Shown here piece after piece: positions 32,953 through 41,634 of a DNA stretch of 64,000 nt (position 1 is the first letter of the stretch; each line of letters begins with the position of its first letter). The notes below the pieces were generated by a model. That model did no database searches and was not told the DNA's origin. It saw nothing but the letters and a program-made list of their open reading frames with translations. A program made the position numbers and the translations under genes. The DNA comes from Agrococcus terreus (lineage in GTDB: Bacteria > Actinomycetota > Actinomycetes > Actinomycetales > Microbacteriaceae), in the NCBI RefSeq assembly GCF_014645235.1, contig NZ_BMLM01000001.1, positions 1,054,001 to 1,118,000 on the forward strand. Direction: 5' to 3'.

Positions 32953-33957
32953 TCAGCCGGCGCGGTGCAGCTGCACGAGCACGGGCCGGTGGTCGGTGCC
33001 CGCGTCGTCGAGGCCGGTGAGCACGCGAGCGGCGACGGGCTCCCAGTCGGGCGTGGCGAGCACGTGGTCGATCTGCGCCCCCAGCCACGGCGGCGCCCAC
33101 GTGGGCCACGTGCCCACCGCGCCCGCGCCCACCTGGCTCGCCGCGTCGCGGCAGGTGCCGAGGTCGCCGCCGGAGGCGCCGAGCCCCGCCCAGTGGTCGA
33201 GGGTCGAGTTGAGGTCGCCGCCGACGATCACCGAGTCGCCCTCGCCGCACAGGCTCGCGACGAACTCGAGGTCGGCGCGCCAGTTGCGCATCTGCTGCGG
33301 CACGGGCGCCACGGGGTGCGCCGAGACCAGCACGGGGCCGTCGCCGTCGTCGGGGCGGGCGACGACCGTCGGCAGCGTGCGCGTGCCGCCTACCTCCGCG
33401 TCGGTCGTGTACGTGCCGAGCTCGGCGGAGATGAGCAGCGTCGTGTTCAGCGCGCCGTAGGCGGGGGAGTAGCCGGTCGTGTGCACCCAGAACCGCTCGC
33501 CGCGCTCGCGGAGCGTCTCGGCCACGCCGACGCCCAGCTCGAGCGTCGTCTCCGGCAGCATGACGGCGTCGGCGCCCGTCTCGTCGATGACGCGGGCGAT
33601 CTCGTCGACGCCCGGCTCGTCGCCGAGCGTGTTCCAGGTGAGCACGACGAGGTCCTCGGAGCCGTCGATCCGCTGGCCGTCGTCGAGGCCGCGGGAGGCG
33701 TGGATGCCGAAGGAGACGAGCGAGAACACGACGAGCATCGAGACGACGCCGAGCACGAAGGGGCGCACGCGGCGCCAGCCGACGAGGAGGAGCAGGAGCA
33801 CCGCGAGCACGAGCGCGATGCCGACGACGCCCACCCGCATCGAGACGACCTGCGCCACCACGGGCGCCTGCTCGAGCCCCAGCGCCTGCGGCCACGCGGC
33901 CACGAACAGGCACGCGCCGATGACGAGGGCGAGCAGCCAGCCGAGGATCGCGAGCAC
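32953..33957 (-). CDS. Membrane-anchored endonuclease/exonuclease/phosphatase-family protein
   Basis: 334 residues. Three N-terminal hydrophobic segments (about 1-25, 40-60, 65-88) are followed by an EEP catalytic domain. Visible active-site motifs are 'VLTWNTLG' (Asn), 'VMLPETTLE' (Glu), 'SAHPVAP' (His), 'VGGDLNSTLDHW' (Asp/Asn) and 'GTDHRPVLV' (Asp-His). The arrangement is typical of actinobacterial membrane EEP proteins that may cleave phosphodiesters outside the cytoplasm; the substrate is unknown. GTG at 33957 is chosen because TACGCT ends 6 nt before it; a longer frame upstream has no homology. Confidence 0.88.
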   Translation of the reverse strand: MLAILGWLLALVIGACLFVAAWPQALGLEQAPVVAQVVSMRVGVVGIALVLAVLLLLLVGWRRVRPFVLGVVSMLVVFSLVSFGIHASRGLDDGQRIDGSEDLVVLTWNTLGDEPGVDEIARVIDETGADAVMLPETTLELGVGVAETLRERGERFWVHTTGYSPAYGALNTTLLISAELGTYTTDAEVGGTRTLPTVVARPDDGDGPVLVSAHPVAPVPQQMRNWRADLEFVASLCGEGDSVIVGGDLNSTLDHWAGLGASGGDLGTCRDAASQVGAGAVGTWPTWAPPWLGAQIDHVLATPDWEPVAARVLTGLDDAGTDHRPVLVQLHRAG

Positions 33958-33969
33958 GGTGCGAGCGTA
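33958..33969 (-). promoter_or_regulatory. -10 box of a probably leaderless EEP-family gene
   Basis: Minus-strand TACGCT (33969 to 33964) followed by 6 nt and the GTG start codon. Confidence 0.6.
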
Positions 33970-34060
33970 GGCGAGCGCGCCATGCCGCGGCTGTGCGCGG
34001 CGGGCCGCGGGCACGCGCCCCCGCGCGCGGCGCCGGCGGCCGCGCGGTGCGCGCCGCGCG

Positions 34061-34072
34061 TAGGCTGGCGGG
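34061..34072 (+). promoter_or_regulatory. -10 box of a probably leaderless PHP-domain gene
   Basis: TAGGCT (34061-34066) followed by 6 nt and the ATG at 34073; no ribosome-binding site. Confidence 0.65.
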
Positions 34073-34951
34073 ATGGACGAGGCGTCGCGGCGGCTGCTCG
34101 GGCTCGGGCCCATCGACCTGCACGCGCACTCGCGCGAGTCGGACGGCACCGAGTCGCCGGGCGATCTCGTGCGCGCCGCCGCCGCCGCGGGCCTCGGGGT
34201 CGTGGCGCTCACCGACCACGACACCGTCGCCGGCTGGGACGAGGCCTCCGCCGCCGCGCTCGAGGTCGGCGTCGGCCTCATCCCGGGCGTGGAGTTCTCG
34301 TCGCAGATCGGGGAGGCGAGCGTGCACGTGCTCGGCTACCTGCTCGACCCGGACTCCGCCGCCTTCCGCGGCGAGCGCGAGCGCATCCGCGTCGAGCGCG
34401 TCGAGCGGGCCGAGCGGATGGTGCGCGCCATCGGCCGCGACTACCCGCTCACGTGGCGGCACGTCGAGGAGCACGCGGCGCCCGGGGCGACCATCGGGCG
34501 ACCCCACATCGCGGACGCGCTCGTGACGCTCGGCATCGTCGCCGATCGCTCGTCGGCGTTCGACGGCATCCTGCACTGGCGCGGGGGCTACTACCAGCCG
34601 CACCGCGCGCCCGCGCCCGAAGAAGCGATCGCGATCATCGCCGACGCCGGCGGCGTCTCGGTGCTCGCGCATCCCGGATCCCGCGGCAGCGCGGTCATGC
34701 GGCTCGGGCGCCTGCCCGACCTCGCGGCCGCCGGCCTCGACGGCGTCGAGGTGGCGCACCGCGACAACCCGCCCGCCGCGCGGCGCCAGCTGCTCGCCGA
34801 CGCCGAGCGGCTGGGCCTGCTCGTCACCGGCTCGAGCGACTACCACGGCGCCGGCAAGCCCAACCGGCTCGGCGAGCACACGACCGAGCCCGAGGCGCTC
34901 GCCGAGATCCTGCGCCGCGCGACGGGGCACCCGCCCGTCGTGCCGTCGTAG
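34073..34951 (+). CDS. PHP-domain phosphoesterase (TrpH/RNase AM family)
   Basis: 292 residues. The metal-binding motifs of the PHP fold are present: 'IDLHAHSRESDGTESP' (His17, His19), 'ALTDHDTVAGW', 'IPGVEFSS', 'GRPHIADALV', 'VLAHPGS' and 'GSSDYHGAGK'. Family members hydrolyse 3',5'-nucleotide bisphosphates or trim RNA 5' ends (YciV/RNase AM). Length is normal. It is convergent with the DEAD-box helicase gene, with a shared terminator in between. Confidence 0.9.
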   Translation: MDEASRRLLGLGPIDLHAHSRESDGTESPGDLVRAAAAAGLGVVALTDHDTVAGWDEASAAALEVGVGLIPGVEFSSQIGEASVHVLGYLLDPDSAAFRGERERIRVERVERAERMVRAIGRDYPLTWRHVEEHAAPGATIGRPHIADALVTLGIVADRSSAFDGILHWRGGYYQPHRAPAPEEAIAIIADAGGVSVLAHPGSRGSAVMRLGRLPDLAAAGLDGVEVAHRDNPPAARRQLLADAERLGLLVTGSSDYHGAGKPNRLGEHTTEPEALAEILRRATGHPPVVPS

Positions 34952-34986
34952 CCGCGCCCCCGACTGCCGGACGGGCGGCGATACGG

Positions 34987-35023
34987 CGGACGGCCGCCCC
35001 GCGCGATGCGGGACGGCCGTCCG
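34987..35023. terminator. Bidirectional terminator between PHP and DEAD-helicase genes
   Basis: 16-nt stem arms (34987-35002 with 35008-35023) with a single mismatch and loop GCGAT, centred between two convergent stops. Confidence 0.75.
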
Positions 35024-35039
35024 GTGGTGCTGCTGTCGG

Positions 35040-36536
35040 CTAGGACTGGGGCGCGGCGGCCGCGCCGGCGCCCGAGCCGCCGCCCGAGCGGCGACGGCGG
35101 CGCCGACGGCGCGCGGGCGCCGCGTTGCCGTCGTGGTGCTCCCATCCGCCGCCGTCGTGCGTGCCGGTGCCGGCCTCCGCCCGCACCGCCTCGCCGCTCT
35201 CACCGCGGGGCGCGCGCTCGCGCTCGCCCGAGCCCTGTCCCTGGCCGCCCGAGCGCCCGCGGCCGCCGCGACGACGGCCGCTGCCGCCCTCGCGCGAGCC
35301 CTCGCGGTCCTTCGGGGCGACGCCCTCGCGCTTGGCCTCCTTGTTCGGCGGCGTCGCGGTGAGCCGGCCCTTGACGCCCTGCGGGATCGACAGGTCGCTG
35401 TAGAGGTGCGGGCTCGACGAGTACGTCTCGACCGGCTCCGGCTTGCCGAACTCCAGCGCGCGGTCGATGAGCGACCACTTGTGGAGGTCCTCCCAGTCGA
35501 CGAACGTCACGGCGATGCCGGTGCGGCCGGCGCGGCCGGTGCGGCCCACGCGGTGCAGGTAGGCCTTCTCGTCCTCGGGGATCGTGTGGTTGATGACGTG
35601 CGTCACGTCGTCGACGTCGATGCCGCGGGCGGCGACGTCGGTCGCGATGAGCACGTCCTTCTTGCCGGCCTTGAACGACGCCATCGCGCGCTCGCGCGCC
35701 TCCTGGCTCATGTCGCCGTGCACCGCCGCGGCCGCGAAGCCGCGGTCGACGAGCTCCTCGCACAGCCGCGAGGCGGCGCGCTTCGTGCGCGTGAAGATCA
35801 CGGTCTTGCCGCGGCCCTCGGCCTGCAGGATGCGCGAGACCACCTCGTCCTTGTCGAGCGCGTGCGCGCGGTAGACGACGTGCTGGATGTTCGCCTGGGC
35901 GATCGTCTCGTCGACGTCGGTCGCGCGGATGTGCAGCGGGCGCGACATGAAGCGGCGCGCGAGCGCGACGACCTGGCCCGGCATCGTGGCCGAGAACAGC
36001 ATCGTGTGGCGCGTCGCGGGGGTCTTCGCGAACAGGCGCTCGACGTCGGGCAGGAAGCCGAGGTCGAGCATCTTGTCGGCCTCGTCGAGCACCATCTCGG
36101 TGACCTGCGACAGGTCGAGGATGCGCTGCTGCGCCAGGTCGAGGAGGCGGCCGGGCGTGCCGACCACGATCTGCGCGCCGGCCTTGATCTGGTCGATCTG
36201 GCCCTCGTAGGCCTTGCCGCCGTAGATCGGGACGACCGTCGTCGGACGGTTGGAGGTGATGAGCTCCATGTCCTCGGTCACCTGTACAGCGAGCTCGCGC
36301 GTCGGCACGACGATGAGCGCCTTGACGCCCGGCGCGGGGTCGGGGCCGAGGCGCTGCGCGAGCGGCAGGCCGAACGCGAAGGTCTTGCCGGTGCCGGTCT
36401 TGGCCTGGCCGATGATGTCCTGGCCGGACAGTCCCAGCGGGATGGTCTGCTGCTGGATGGGGAAGGGTTCGACGATGCCGCGGTCGGCGAGGGCCTGGAC
36501 CATGTCGGCGTCGATGGAGAGGTCTTGGAAGGTCAA
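35040..36536 (-). CDS. DEAD-box RNA helicase (RhlE/DeaD-like) with basic disordered tail
   Basis: About 498 residues. The Q motif ('PFPIQ'), Walker A 'AKTGTGKT' (45-52), 'PTRELAVQV', 'DEAD' in 'VLDEADKMLDLGF', 'SAT' and the C-terminal 'HRVGRTGRAGRTG' define a complete DEAD-box helicase core. It would unwind structured RNA in ribosome assembly, mRNA decay or cold adaptation. The last ~110 residues are a low-complexity tail rich in Arg, Gly and Glu, including a run of eight arginines, probably for RNA binding. TTG at 36536 has AGGTGG 5 nt upstream; the alternative GTG at 36545 lies within that Shine-Dalgarno. Rv3211 (RhlE) is the mycobacterial counterpart by position. Confidence 0.93.
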   Translation of the reverse strand: MTFQDLSIDADMVQALADRGIVEPFPIQQQTIPLGLSGQDIIGQAKTGTGKTFAFGLPLAQRLGPDPAPGVKALIVVPTRELAVQVTEDMELITSNRPTTVVPIYGGKAYEGQIDQIKAGAQIVVGTPGRLLDLAQQRILDLSQVTEMVLDEADKMLDLGFLPDVERLFAKTPATRHTMLFSATMPGQVVALARRFMSRPLHIRATDVDETIAQANIQHVVYRAHALDKDEVVSRILQAEGRGKTVIFTRTKRAASRLCEELVDRGFAAAAVHGDMSQEARERAMASFKAGKKDVLIATDVAARGIDVDDVTHVINHTIPEDEKAYLHRVGRTGRAGRTGIAVTFVDWEDLHKWSLIDRALEFGKPEPVETYSSSPHLYSDLSIPQGVKGRLTATPPNKEAKREGVAPKDREGSREGGSGRRRGGRGRSGGQGQGSGERERAPRGESGEAVRAEAGTGTHDGGGWEHHDGNAAPARRRRRRRRSGGGSGAGAAAAPQS

Positions 36537-36607
36537 AGGGTCCACCTGATTCGATTCGCTCCGGCCATGCTACCGGCGGCATGGCGGGAGCCGGGTCCGG
36601 GCCGCCC

Positions 36608-36620
36608 TAGACTGCCGGAC
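36608..36620 (+). promoter_or_regulatory. -10 box of the ferritin-like gene
   Basis: TAGACT (36608-36613) followed by 7 nt and the GTG at 36621; probably leaderless. Confidence 0.6.
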
Positions 36621-37346
36621 GTGGTGAAGTGGTTCGACAGGACGCCGCGCGACGTGACGCGCCAGCTGCTGCGGCAGCATCGGGTGCCCGTCGTCGGCGA
36701 CCGCGTGCTGCTCACCGACCTGCGCCCGGAGACGACCGCGTTCGTCGGCCAGGCGCTCGCCCTCGAGCTCGAGCTCGTCGCGCAGGCGGGCCGCGCGCTC
36801 GACGGCGCGCCCGACCTCGAGGCGCGCGTCGCGCTCGCGGAGGTCGTGCGCATCCACTCGAGCCGCGCCAGTGCCCTCGCGCACATCCTCGAGAGCGACG
36901 ACCGCGACGCCGCCGAGGCGATCGCGCCCTACGCGGACGCCGCGCGCTCGCTGTCGCAGACGGGGGAGGGCGCCGACTGGTACGAGCAGCTGCTCGCGAT
37001 CCATGTCACGAGCGGCCTGCTCTCGGACTTCTTCGTCGCGGCGTCCGGGGGCCTCCCGGAGGAGGACCGCGACGCGATGCTGCGGGCGCTCCGCGACGAG
37101 AGCGCGCACGCCGAGCTCGTGGCGCTGCTGCGCCGCGCGATCGAGCAGACGCCGCGCCTCTCCGACCGGCTCGCCGTCTGGGGGCGCCGCCTCGTGGGCG
37201 ACGCGCTGCTGCAGATGTACCTCGCGGTGAACGGCCCGGACGACTCCGGGCGCGCCGTGCCGAGCCAGCCGCGGCTCGAGCCGGCGTTCAACGACATCGT
37301 CGCCTCGCACACGCGCCGCATGGACGAGCTCGGCCTCACGGCCTGA
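36621..37346 (+). CDS. Ferritin-like fold protein (MiaE-like, actinobacterial)
   Basis: 241-residue, mostly helical protein. Carboxylate/His segments consistent with a di-iron or ferritin-like four-helix bundle are visible: 'ALALELELVAQAGRAL', 'AEVVRIHSSRASALAHIL', 'WYEQLLAIHVTSGLLSDFF' and 'RDESAHAELVALL'. It resembles the family related to tRNA hydroxylase MiaE, but whether it modifies tRNA is not established. Its position between the RhlE-like helicase and DUF3107 is the same as in mycobacteria (Rv3210c, from memory). GTG at 36621 follows a TAGACT box by 7 nt. Confidence 0.82.
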   Translation: MVKWFDRTPRDVTRQLLRQHRVPVVGDRVLLTDLRPETTAFVGQALALELELVAQAGRALDGAPDLEARVALAEVVRIHSSRASALAHILESDDRDAAEAIAPYADAARSLSQTGEGADWYEQLLAIHVTSGLLSDFFVAASGGLPEEDRDAMLRALRDESAHAELVALLRRAIEQTPRLSDRLAVWGRRLVGDALLQMYLAVNGPDDSGRAVPSQPRLEPAFNDIVASHTRRMDELGLTA

Positions 37347-37419
37347 GCCGGCGCGCGGTCGAGCCGCGTCGCGCGGTCCGCACGGGTGCGCGCCGCGAGC
37401 GCGGCAGCGGTGCGCGGGG

Positions 37420-37716
37420 TCAGCCCTTGACGGCCTGGAGGCGGTCGAGCTCGGCCGCGTCGACGCGACGGCGGTGCGCCGGCAGGAGGCGGGGGATCGC
37501 GACGGCGACGAGCGTGGCGGCCACGAGGCTGCCGATCCAGAGCCAGCCGCTGTCCACGCCGAGCCCGGCGAGCGAGAGCGCGATCCAGACGACGCCCGCG
37601 GCGGTGGCCGCGGCGCACGGGTTGAGGAACAGGCCCACCCACTCGCGGCCCGGCAGCAGGTAGCGCGCGAGCAGGCCGATGGCGGCGCCGAGCACCATCA
37701 CGACCAGGATGACCAT
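37420..37716 (-). CDS. Small membrane protein of unknown function
   Basis: 98 residues with three hydrophobic helices (about 2-18, 25-48, 55-75) and a basic tail 'LPAHRRRVDAAELDRLQ'. No family is recognised. The first part ('VLGAAIGLLARYLLPG') faintly resembles GlsB/YeaQ/YmgE transglycosylase-associated proteins, which begin with the same type of motif. It starts within the DUF3107 stop codon (TGATG), so it is co-translated with that gene. Confidence 0.6.
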   Translation of the reverse strand: MVILVVMVLGAAIGLLARYLLPGREWVGLFLNPCAAATAAGVVWIALSLAGLGVDSGWLWIGSLVAATLVAVAIPRLLPAHRRRVDAAELDRLQAVKG

Positions 37717-37934
37717 CAGGCCACGAAGCCGATCTTGCGCGTGGCCTCGCTGCCGATCTCGACGTAGGCGATCTGCGGGCTCGGCACGATGTACCGGCGG
37801 CCCTTCGCGTCGTCGAGCGCCAGGTGGCCGGCGCCGAGCGCGGCGAGCACCGCGGCCTCCACCTCCTCGGCCGACTGGGCCGAGTCGAACGCGATCTCGC
37901 GCGCGGAGTCCTTGATGCCGATGCGGATGTCCAT
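37716..37934 (-). CDS. DUF3107 small protein
   Basis: 72-residue protein of the actinobacterial DUF3107 family ('MDIRIGIKDSAREIAFDSAQ', 'GRRYIVPSPQIAYVEIGSEATRKIGF'). Its mycobacterial homologue is the TB9.4 antigen (Rv3208A, from memory); no biochemical role is known. ATG at 37934 follows AGGAG, and a TACGAT box lies 7 nt upstream. Helicase, ferritin-like protein and DUF3107 occur in the same order as in M. tuberculosis. Confidence 0.88.
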   Translation of the reverse strand: MDIRIGIKDSAREIAFDSAQSAEEVEAAVLAALGAGHLALDDAKGRRYIVPSPQIAYVEIGSEATRKIGFVA

Positions 37935-37947
37935 GCTCCTGATCGTA
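37935..37947 (-). promoter_or_regulatory. -10 box of DUF3107
   Basis: Minus-strand TACGAT (37947 to 37942), 7 nt before the ATG; the short spacer contains AGGAG, so a very short leader or leaderless start is possible. Confidence 0.5.
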
Positions 37948-38039
37948 GGCGATCGGATGCGGGGCGGGCGCCGTGTCCGCGCGGGGCGAACGGCGGGCGT
38001 CGAGAGGCCCGCGCCGTCGTCGCTCGCGCCAAGAGCCCG

Positions 38040-38108
38040 CTATGCCCGCCATAGGCGCACGTCATGGAACGTCACATTCGGACTCCCGTTCCGCGATCTG
38101 CCTACCGT
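38040..38108 (+). promoter_or_regulatory. Candidate promoter/operator region of importer operon 2
   Basis: A possible -10 box TACCGT lies at 38103-38108, 58 nt before the ATG. Upstream are two short inverted repeats: CTATG-5-CATAG (38040-38054) and GGAACG (38065-38070) with CGTTCC (38087-38092). The second would overlap the -35 region, where a regulator could act; no regulator gene is adjacent. Confidence 0.3.
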
Positions 38109-38166
38109 CGACCCACGGGCCCGTCCGGCCCGACGCGACGCACCGCACGGCAGCACAGGAGACCGC

Positions 38167-39795
38167 ATGCGCACGACCAGCAGACCCCATCCCATCCGCC
38201 GCATCGCGGCAGTCGCCGCGGCCGCGGCGCTGCTGCTCACCGGCTGCGGCGCTGCCCAGGGGCAGCCCGGCGCGAGCGGCGAGCCCGAGGCGGTGCAGGG
38301 CGGCACGCTCCGCGTCGGCTTCGGCGGCGCCGACGTCGCGAACTACGACCCGCACCAGCGCCCCCAGCTCTTCCCGCGCACCGTCACGCGGCAGATCGCC
38401 GACACCCTCACCGAGCAGGACCCGGAGACCGGCGAGATCCTGCCCTGGCTCGCGGAGTCGTGGGAGATCAGCGACGACACGACCGAGTTCACCTTCCACC
38501 TGCGGGAGGGCGTGACGTTCTCGGACGGCACGCCGCTCGACGCCGAGGCGGTCGCGGCGAACTTCGACCGGATCGTCGAGATCGGTCCGCTCGCGTTCAT
38601 CGCGGGCAGCTACTTCCGCGGCTACGTCGGCGCCGAGGTGCTCGACGAGCGCACCGTGCGCGTCGAGTTCGACGCCCCGAACGCGCAGTTCCTGCAGGCG
38701 ACCGCGACGCAGTCGCTCGCGATCCTCGCGCAGGCCACGCTCGAGCTCGACCCCGAGCGCGTCGCGGCCGGCGAGGTGATCGGCTCCGGCCCGTTCACGA
38801 TCGAGTCGTACGAGCCCGAGCAGCGGCTCGTGCTCGCCGCGCGCGAGGACTACGCCTGGCCGTCGCCCATCGCCGAGAACCAGGGCCGCGCCCACTACGA
38901 CACCGTCGAGATCTCGTTCCTGCCGGACGCGACGACCCTCGCGGGCTCCGTGCAGTCGGGCCAGCTCGACTTCGCCTACATCCTCGACGCCTCCACGACG
39001 AGCACGATCGAGGCGTCCGGCGCCACGCTGCTGCGCACGCCCATGCCAGCGATCTCGATCCCGCTCGTGCCGCTGCTGCACCGCGAGGTCTTCCAGGACG
39101 AGGACCTCCGCCGCGCGCTGAGCCTCGCGACCGACCGCCAGGCGATCGTCGACACCGTCTTCCAGGGCGCCTACGTGCCCGCCACGGGCGTGCTCACCAC
39201 GACGAACCCCGGCTACGTCGACCTCTCCGAGGAGCTCCAGCACGACCCGGAGGCCGCCGCGGCGCTGCTCGACGGCACCGCGTGGTCGACCGTCGGCGAC
39301 GACGGCATCCGCACGGACGACGCGGGGGAGCCCCTCGCGATCACGATCCAGTACACGGGCGGCGGCACCACCGAGACCCTGCTGCAGCTCGTCCAGCAGC
39401 AGTGGCGCCAGGTGGGCATCGACCTCCGCCTTGAGCCGGTCGCCGACCTCTCGGAGTTCACCATCCACGACTACCCGTTCGACATCACCACCTGGTCGCA
39501 GACCCGCGCCGACCCGGACGTGCTGCGCATCGTCTACTCGTCGTTCTACGAGAACCAGTCGTTCCTCTTCGGCCACGCCGACGCCGAGGTCGACGAGGCG
39601 CTCGGCCGCCTGCAGACGACCGTCGACCCGGCGGAGCGGCTCGAGGCGTCGGAGACGGTGCAGCGCCTGCTGCTCGAGCGCGGCTACACGGTGCCGCTCT
39701 ACGACCTCGTGCAGTTCTCGGCGGCGGCACCCGGCATCCAGGGCGCCCACGCCGACATCGAGGGCAAGCCGTTCTTCGCCGACCTGCACGGCTGA
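38167..39795 (+). CDS. Peptide ABC transporter substrate-binding lipoprotein (importer system 2)
   Basis: 542-residue SBP_bac_5 lipoprotein. The signal peptide ends in lipobox LTGC with Cys27. 'EGVTFSDGTPLDAEAVAANFDRI' and 'DEDLRRALSLATDRQAIVDTVFQGAYVPATG' are diagnostic of the DppA/OppA/NikA family. ATG at 38167 follows AGGAGA. It heads a compact four-gene operon with permeases and ATPase spaced 16, -4 and -4 bp. Ligand (dipeptides, oligopeptides, nickel or other) cannot be fixed from sequence. Unlike importer 1 there is no hairpin after the binding-protein gene. Confidence 0.94.
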   Translation: MRTTSRPHPIRRIAAVAAAAALLLTGCGAAQGQPGASGEPEAVQGGTLRVGFGGADVANYDPHQRPQLFPRTVTRQIADTLTEQDPETGEILPWLAESWEISDDTTEFTFHLREGVTFSDGTPLDAEAVAANFDRIVEIGPLAFIAGSYFRGYVGAEVLDERTVRVEFDAPNAQFLQATATQSLAILAQATLELDPERVAAGEVIGSGPFTIESYEPEQRLVLAAREDYAWPSPIAENQGRAHYDTVEISFLPDATTLAGSVQSGQLDFAYILDASTTSTIEASGATLLRTPMPAISIPLVPLLHREVFQDEDLRRALSLATDRQAIVDTVFQGAYVPATGVLTTTNPGYVDLSEELQHDPEAAAALLDGTAWSTVGDDGIRTDDAGEPLAITIQYTGGGTTETLLQLVQQQWRQVGIDLRLEPVADLSEFTIHDYPFDITTWSQTRADPDVLRIVYSSFYENQSFLFGHADAEVDEALGRLQTTVDPAERLEASETVQRLLLERGYTVPLYDLVQFSAAAPGIQGAHADIEGKPFFADLHG

Positions 39796-39811
39796 TCGGA
39801 TTCGGCACGCC

Positions 39812-40810
39812 ATGACCCGCTACGTCCTCCGCCGCCTCGGCCACGCCCTCGTGGTGCTCTGGGGCGCCGTCACGCTCTCGTTCCTCGTCGTCCAGCTCAT
39901 CCCGGGCGACCCCGCCCGCATCATGCTGGGCGGCGGCGCGAGCGGCGGCGAGGGCGCCGGGGCGGCGGACGACGGCCAGGTGGCGGCGCTGCGCACCGAG
40001 CTCGGGCTCGACCGGCCCGTGCTCGCGCAGTACGCCGCCTACCTGGTGCGGGTCGTCACGCTCGACTGGGGCACCTCGTTCGCGAAGCGGCAGCCGGTGA
40101 CCGACGTCATCGCCTCCGGGCTGGAGTCCACGCTCCAGCTCGGGGCGGCGAGCATCGCGCTCACGGTCGTGCTCGGCATGCTGTTCGGCCTCGGCGGCGT
40201 GCTGCTGCCGGGCCGCTGGGTGCGCTCGGCCTTCCAGTCGATCACGGTGCTCGGCATCGCGGTGCCGTCGTTCTGGCTCGCGATCCTGCTGCTGCAGGTC
40301 TTCTCGTTCGGGCTCGGCTGGTTCCCCGCCTTCGGCGCGGGCTCGCCCGCCGCGCTCGTGCTGCCGGCGCTCACGCTCGCGCTGCTGAGCGCCGGCACCC
40401 TCGGGCAGCTGCTGACGCGCGGCATCGAGGACGGGCTGCGCGAGCCCTACGCCGACACGGCGCGGGCGAGGGGCCTCTCGCGCGCCGGCGTCGTGCTGCG
40501 GCACGTGCTGCGCAACGCCTCGCTGCCGGTGTTCACGATGGTGGGGATGCTCATCGGCTCGATCCTGTCGGGCGCGACGATCGTCGAGACGATCTACGGC
40601 CGCCCCGGCGTCGGCAACCTCTTCGTGGTCGCCGTGCAGGCGCGCGACTTCCCGCTCATCCAGGCCCTCGTCGTGCTCACGGGCGGCGTGTTCGTGCTCG
40701 TGACGCTCGTCGTCGACATCGCCTACCGCTGGATCGACCCGCGGGTCGTCGAGCCGGACCGGCGCGAGGGCGCCCGGCGCCCGCGCGAGCGGGCGGGGGC
40801 GGCGGCATGA
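39812..40810 (+). CDS. Peptide ABC transporter permease, DppB type
   Basis: 332-residue permease of normal family length. The N-terminus 'MTRYVLRRLGHALVVLWGAVTLSFLVVQLIPGDP' is the classic DppB/NikB start, and the EAA loop is 'EPYADTARARGLSRAGVVLRHVLRNA'. About six helices. It overlaps the DppC-type gene by 4 bp (ATGA), so the pair is translated together. A Gly/Ala-rich insertion after the first helix ('GGGASGGEGAGAADD') is unusual but short. Confidence 0.94.
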   Translation: MTRYVLRRLGHALVVLWGAVTLSFLVVQLIPGDPARIMLGGGASGGEGAGAADDGQVAALRTELGLDRPVLAQYAAYLVRVVTLDWGTSFAKRQPVTDVIASGLESTLQLGAASIALTVVLGMLFGLGGVLLPGRWVRSAFQSITVLGIAVPSFWLAILLLQVFSFGLGWFPAFGAGSPAALVLPALTLALLSAGTLGQLLTRGIEDGLREPYADTARARGLSRAGVVLRHVLRNASLPVFTMVGMLIGSILSGATIVETIYGRPGVGNLFVVAVQARDFPLIQALVVLTGGVFVLVTLVVDIAYRWIDPRVVEPDRREGARRPRERAGAAA

Positions 40811-41634
40811 TCGCCCGCGCGCTCGGGAGCGCCGGCGCGGCGCTGCGGCAGCCCGGCGCGGTCGCCGCCGCGCTCGTGCTCGCGGTGCTCGTCGGCTGGG
40901 CGCTCGCGCCGACCGCGTTCGCGCCGCTCGACCCCGTCCACGACCTCGACGCGGCCGCCCCGCTCGCGCCGCCGAGCGCCGCCCACTGGTTCGGCACCGA
41001 CGTGCTCGGCCGCGACGTCTTCAGCCGCGTCGTGCACGGCGCGCGCGTCTCGCTGCTCGCGGGCCTCGTCGCCGTCGCCATCTCGCTCACGATCGGGACG
41101 GCGCTCGGCATCGTCGCCGCCTACGCGGGCCGCTGGACCGACACCGCGATCTCCCGCTCCGTCGACGTGCTCGTCGCCATCCCCGGGCTGCTGCTGTCGA
41201 TGGCGCTCGTGTCGATCCTGGGGTTCGGCGTCGACCGCGTCGCCATCGCCGTCGGCCTCGCCGGCATCCCCGGCTTCGTGCGCATCGCGCGGGCCGAGAC
41301 CATCCGGATCCTGAGCCTGCCGTACTTCGACGCGGCGCGGACGAGCGGCACGCGCCCGCTGCGGATCCTCGCCTCGCACGTGCTGCCGAACGCCACGGGG
41401 CCGGTCGTGGTGCTCGCCGGCCTCGAGCTCGGCGGCGCGATCCTCGCCGTCGCGGGGCTCTCGTTCCTGGGCTTCGGCGCCGTGCCGCCGCTGCCCGAGT
41501 GGGGCTCGATGGTCAACGAGGGGCGCCTCCACATCGCCACCGCCTGGTGGCTCACCTTCTTCCCCGGGGCGGTCGTCGCGGCGACCGTGCTGGCCCTCAA
41601 CCGACTGAGCAGGAACGCGAGGCGACGCGCATGA
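40807..41634 (+). CDS. Peptide ABC transporter permease, DppC type
   Basis: 275-residue partner permease. 'HWFGTDVLGRDVFSRVVHGARVSLLAG' is the diagnostic DppC motif and the EAA loop is 'PYFDAARTSGTRPLRILASHVLPNA'. The N-terminal cytoplasmic tail is very short compared with most DppC proteins. It overlaps both neighbours by 4 bp (ATGA each). Confidence 0.94.
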   Translation: MIARALGSAGAALRQPGAVAAALVLAVLVGWALAPTAFAPLDPVHDLDAAAPLAPPSAAHWFGTDVLGRDVFSRVVHGARVSLLAGLVAVAISLTIGTALGIVAAYAGRWTDTAISRSVDVLVAIPGLLLSMALVSILGFGVDRVAIAVGLAGIPGFVRIARAETIRILSLPYFDAARTSGTRPLRILASHVLPNATGPVVVLAGLELGGAILAVAGLSFLGFGAVPPLPEWGSMVNEGRLHIATAWWLTFFPGAVVAATVLALNRLSRNARRRA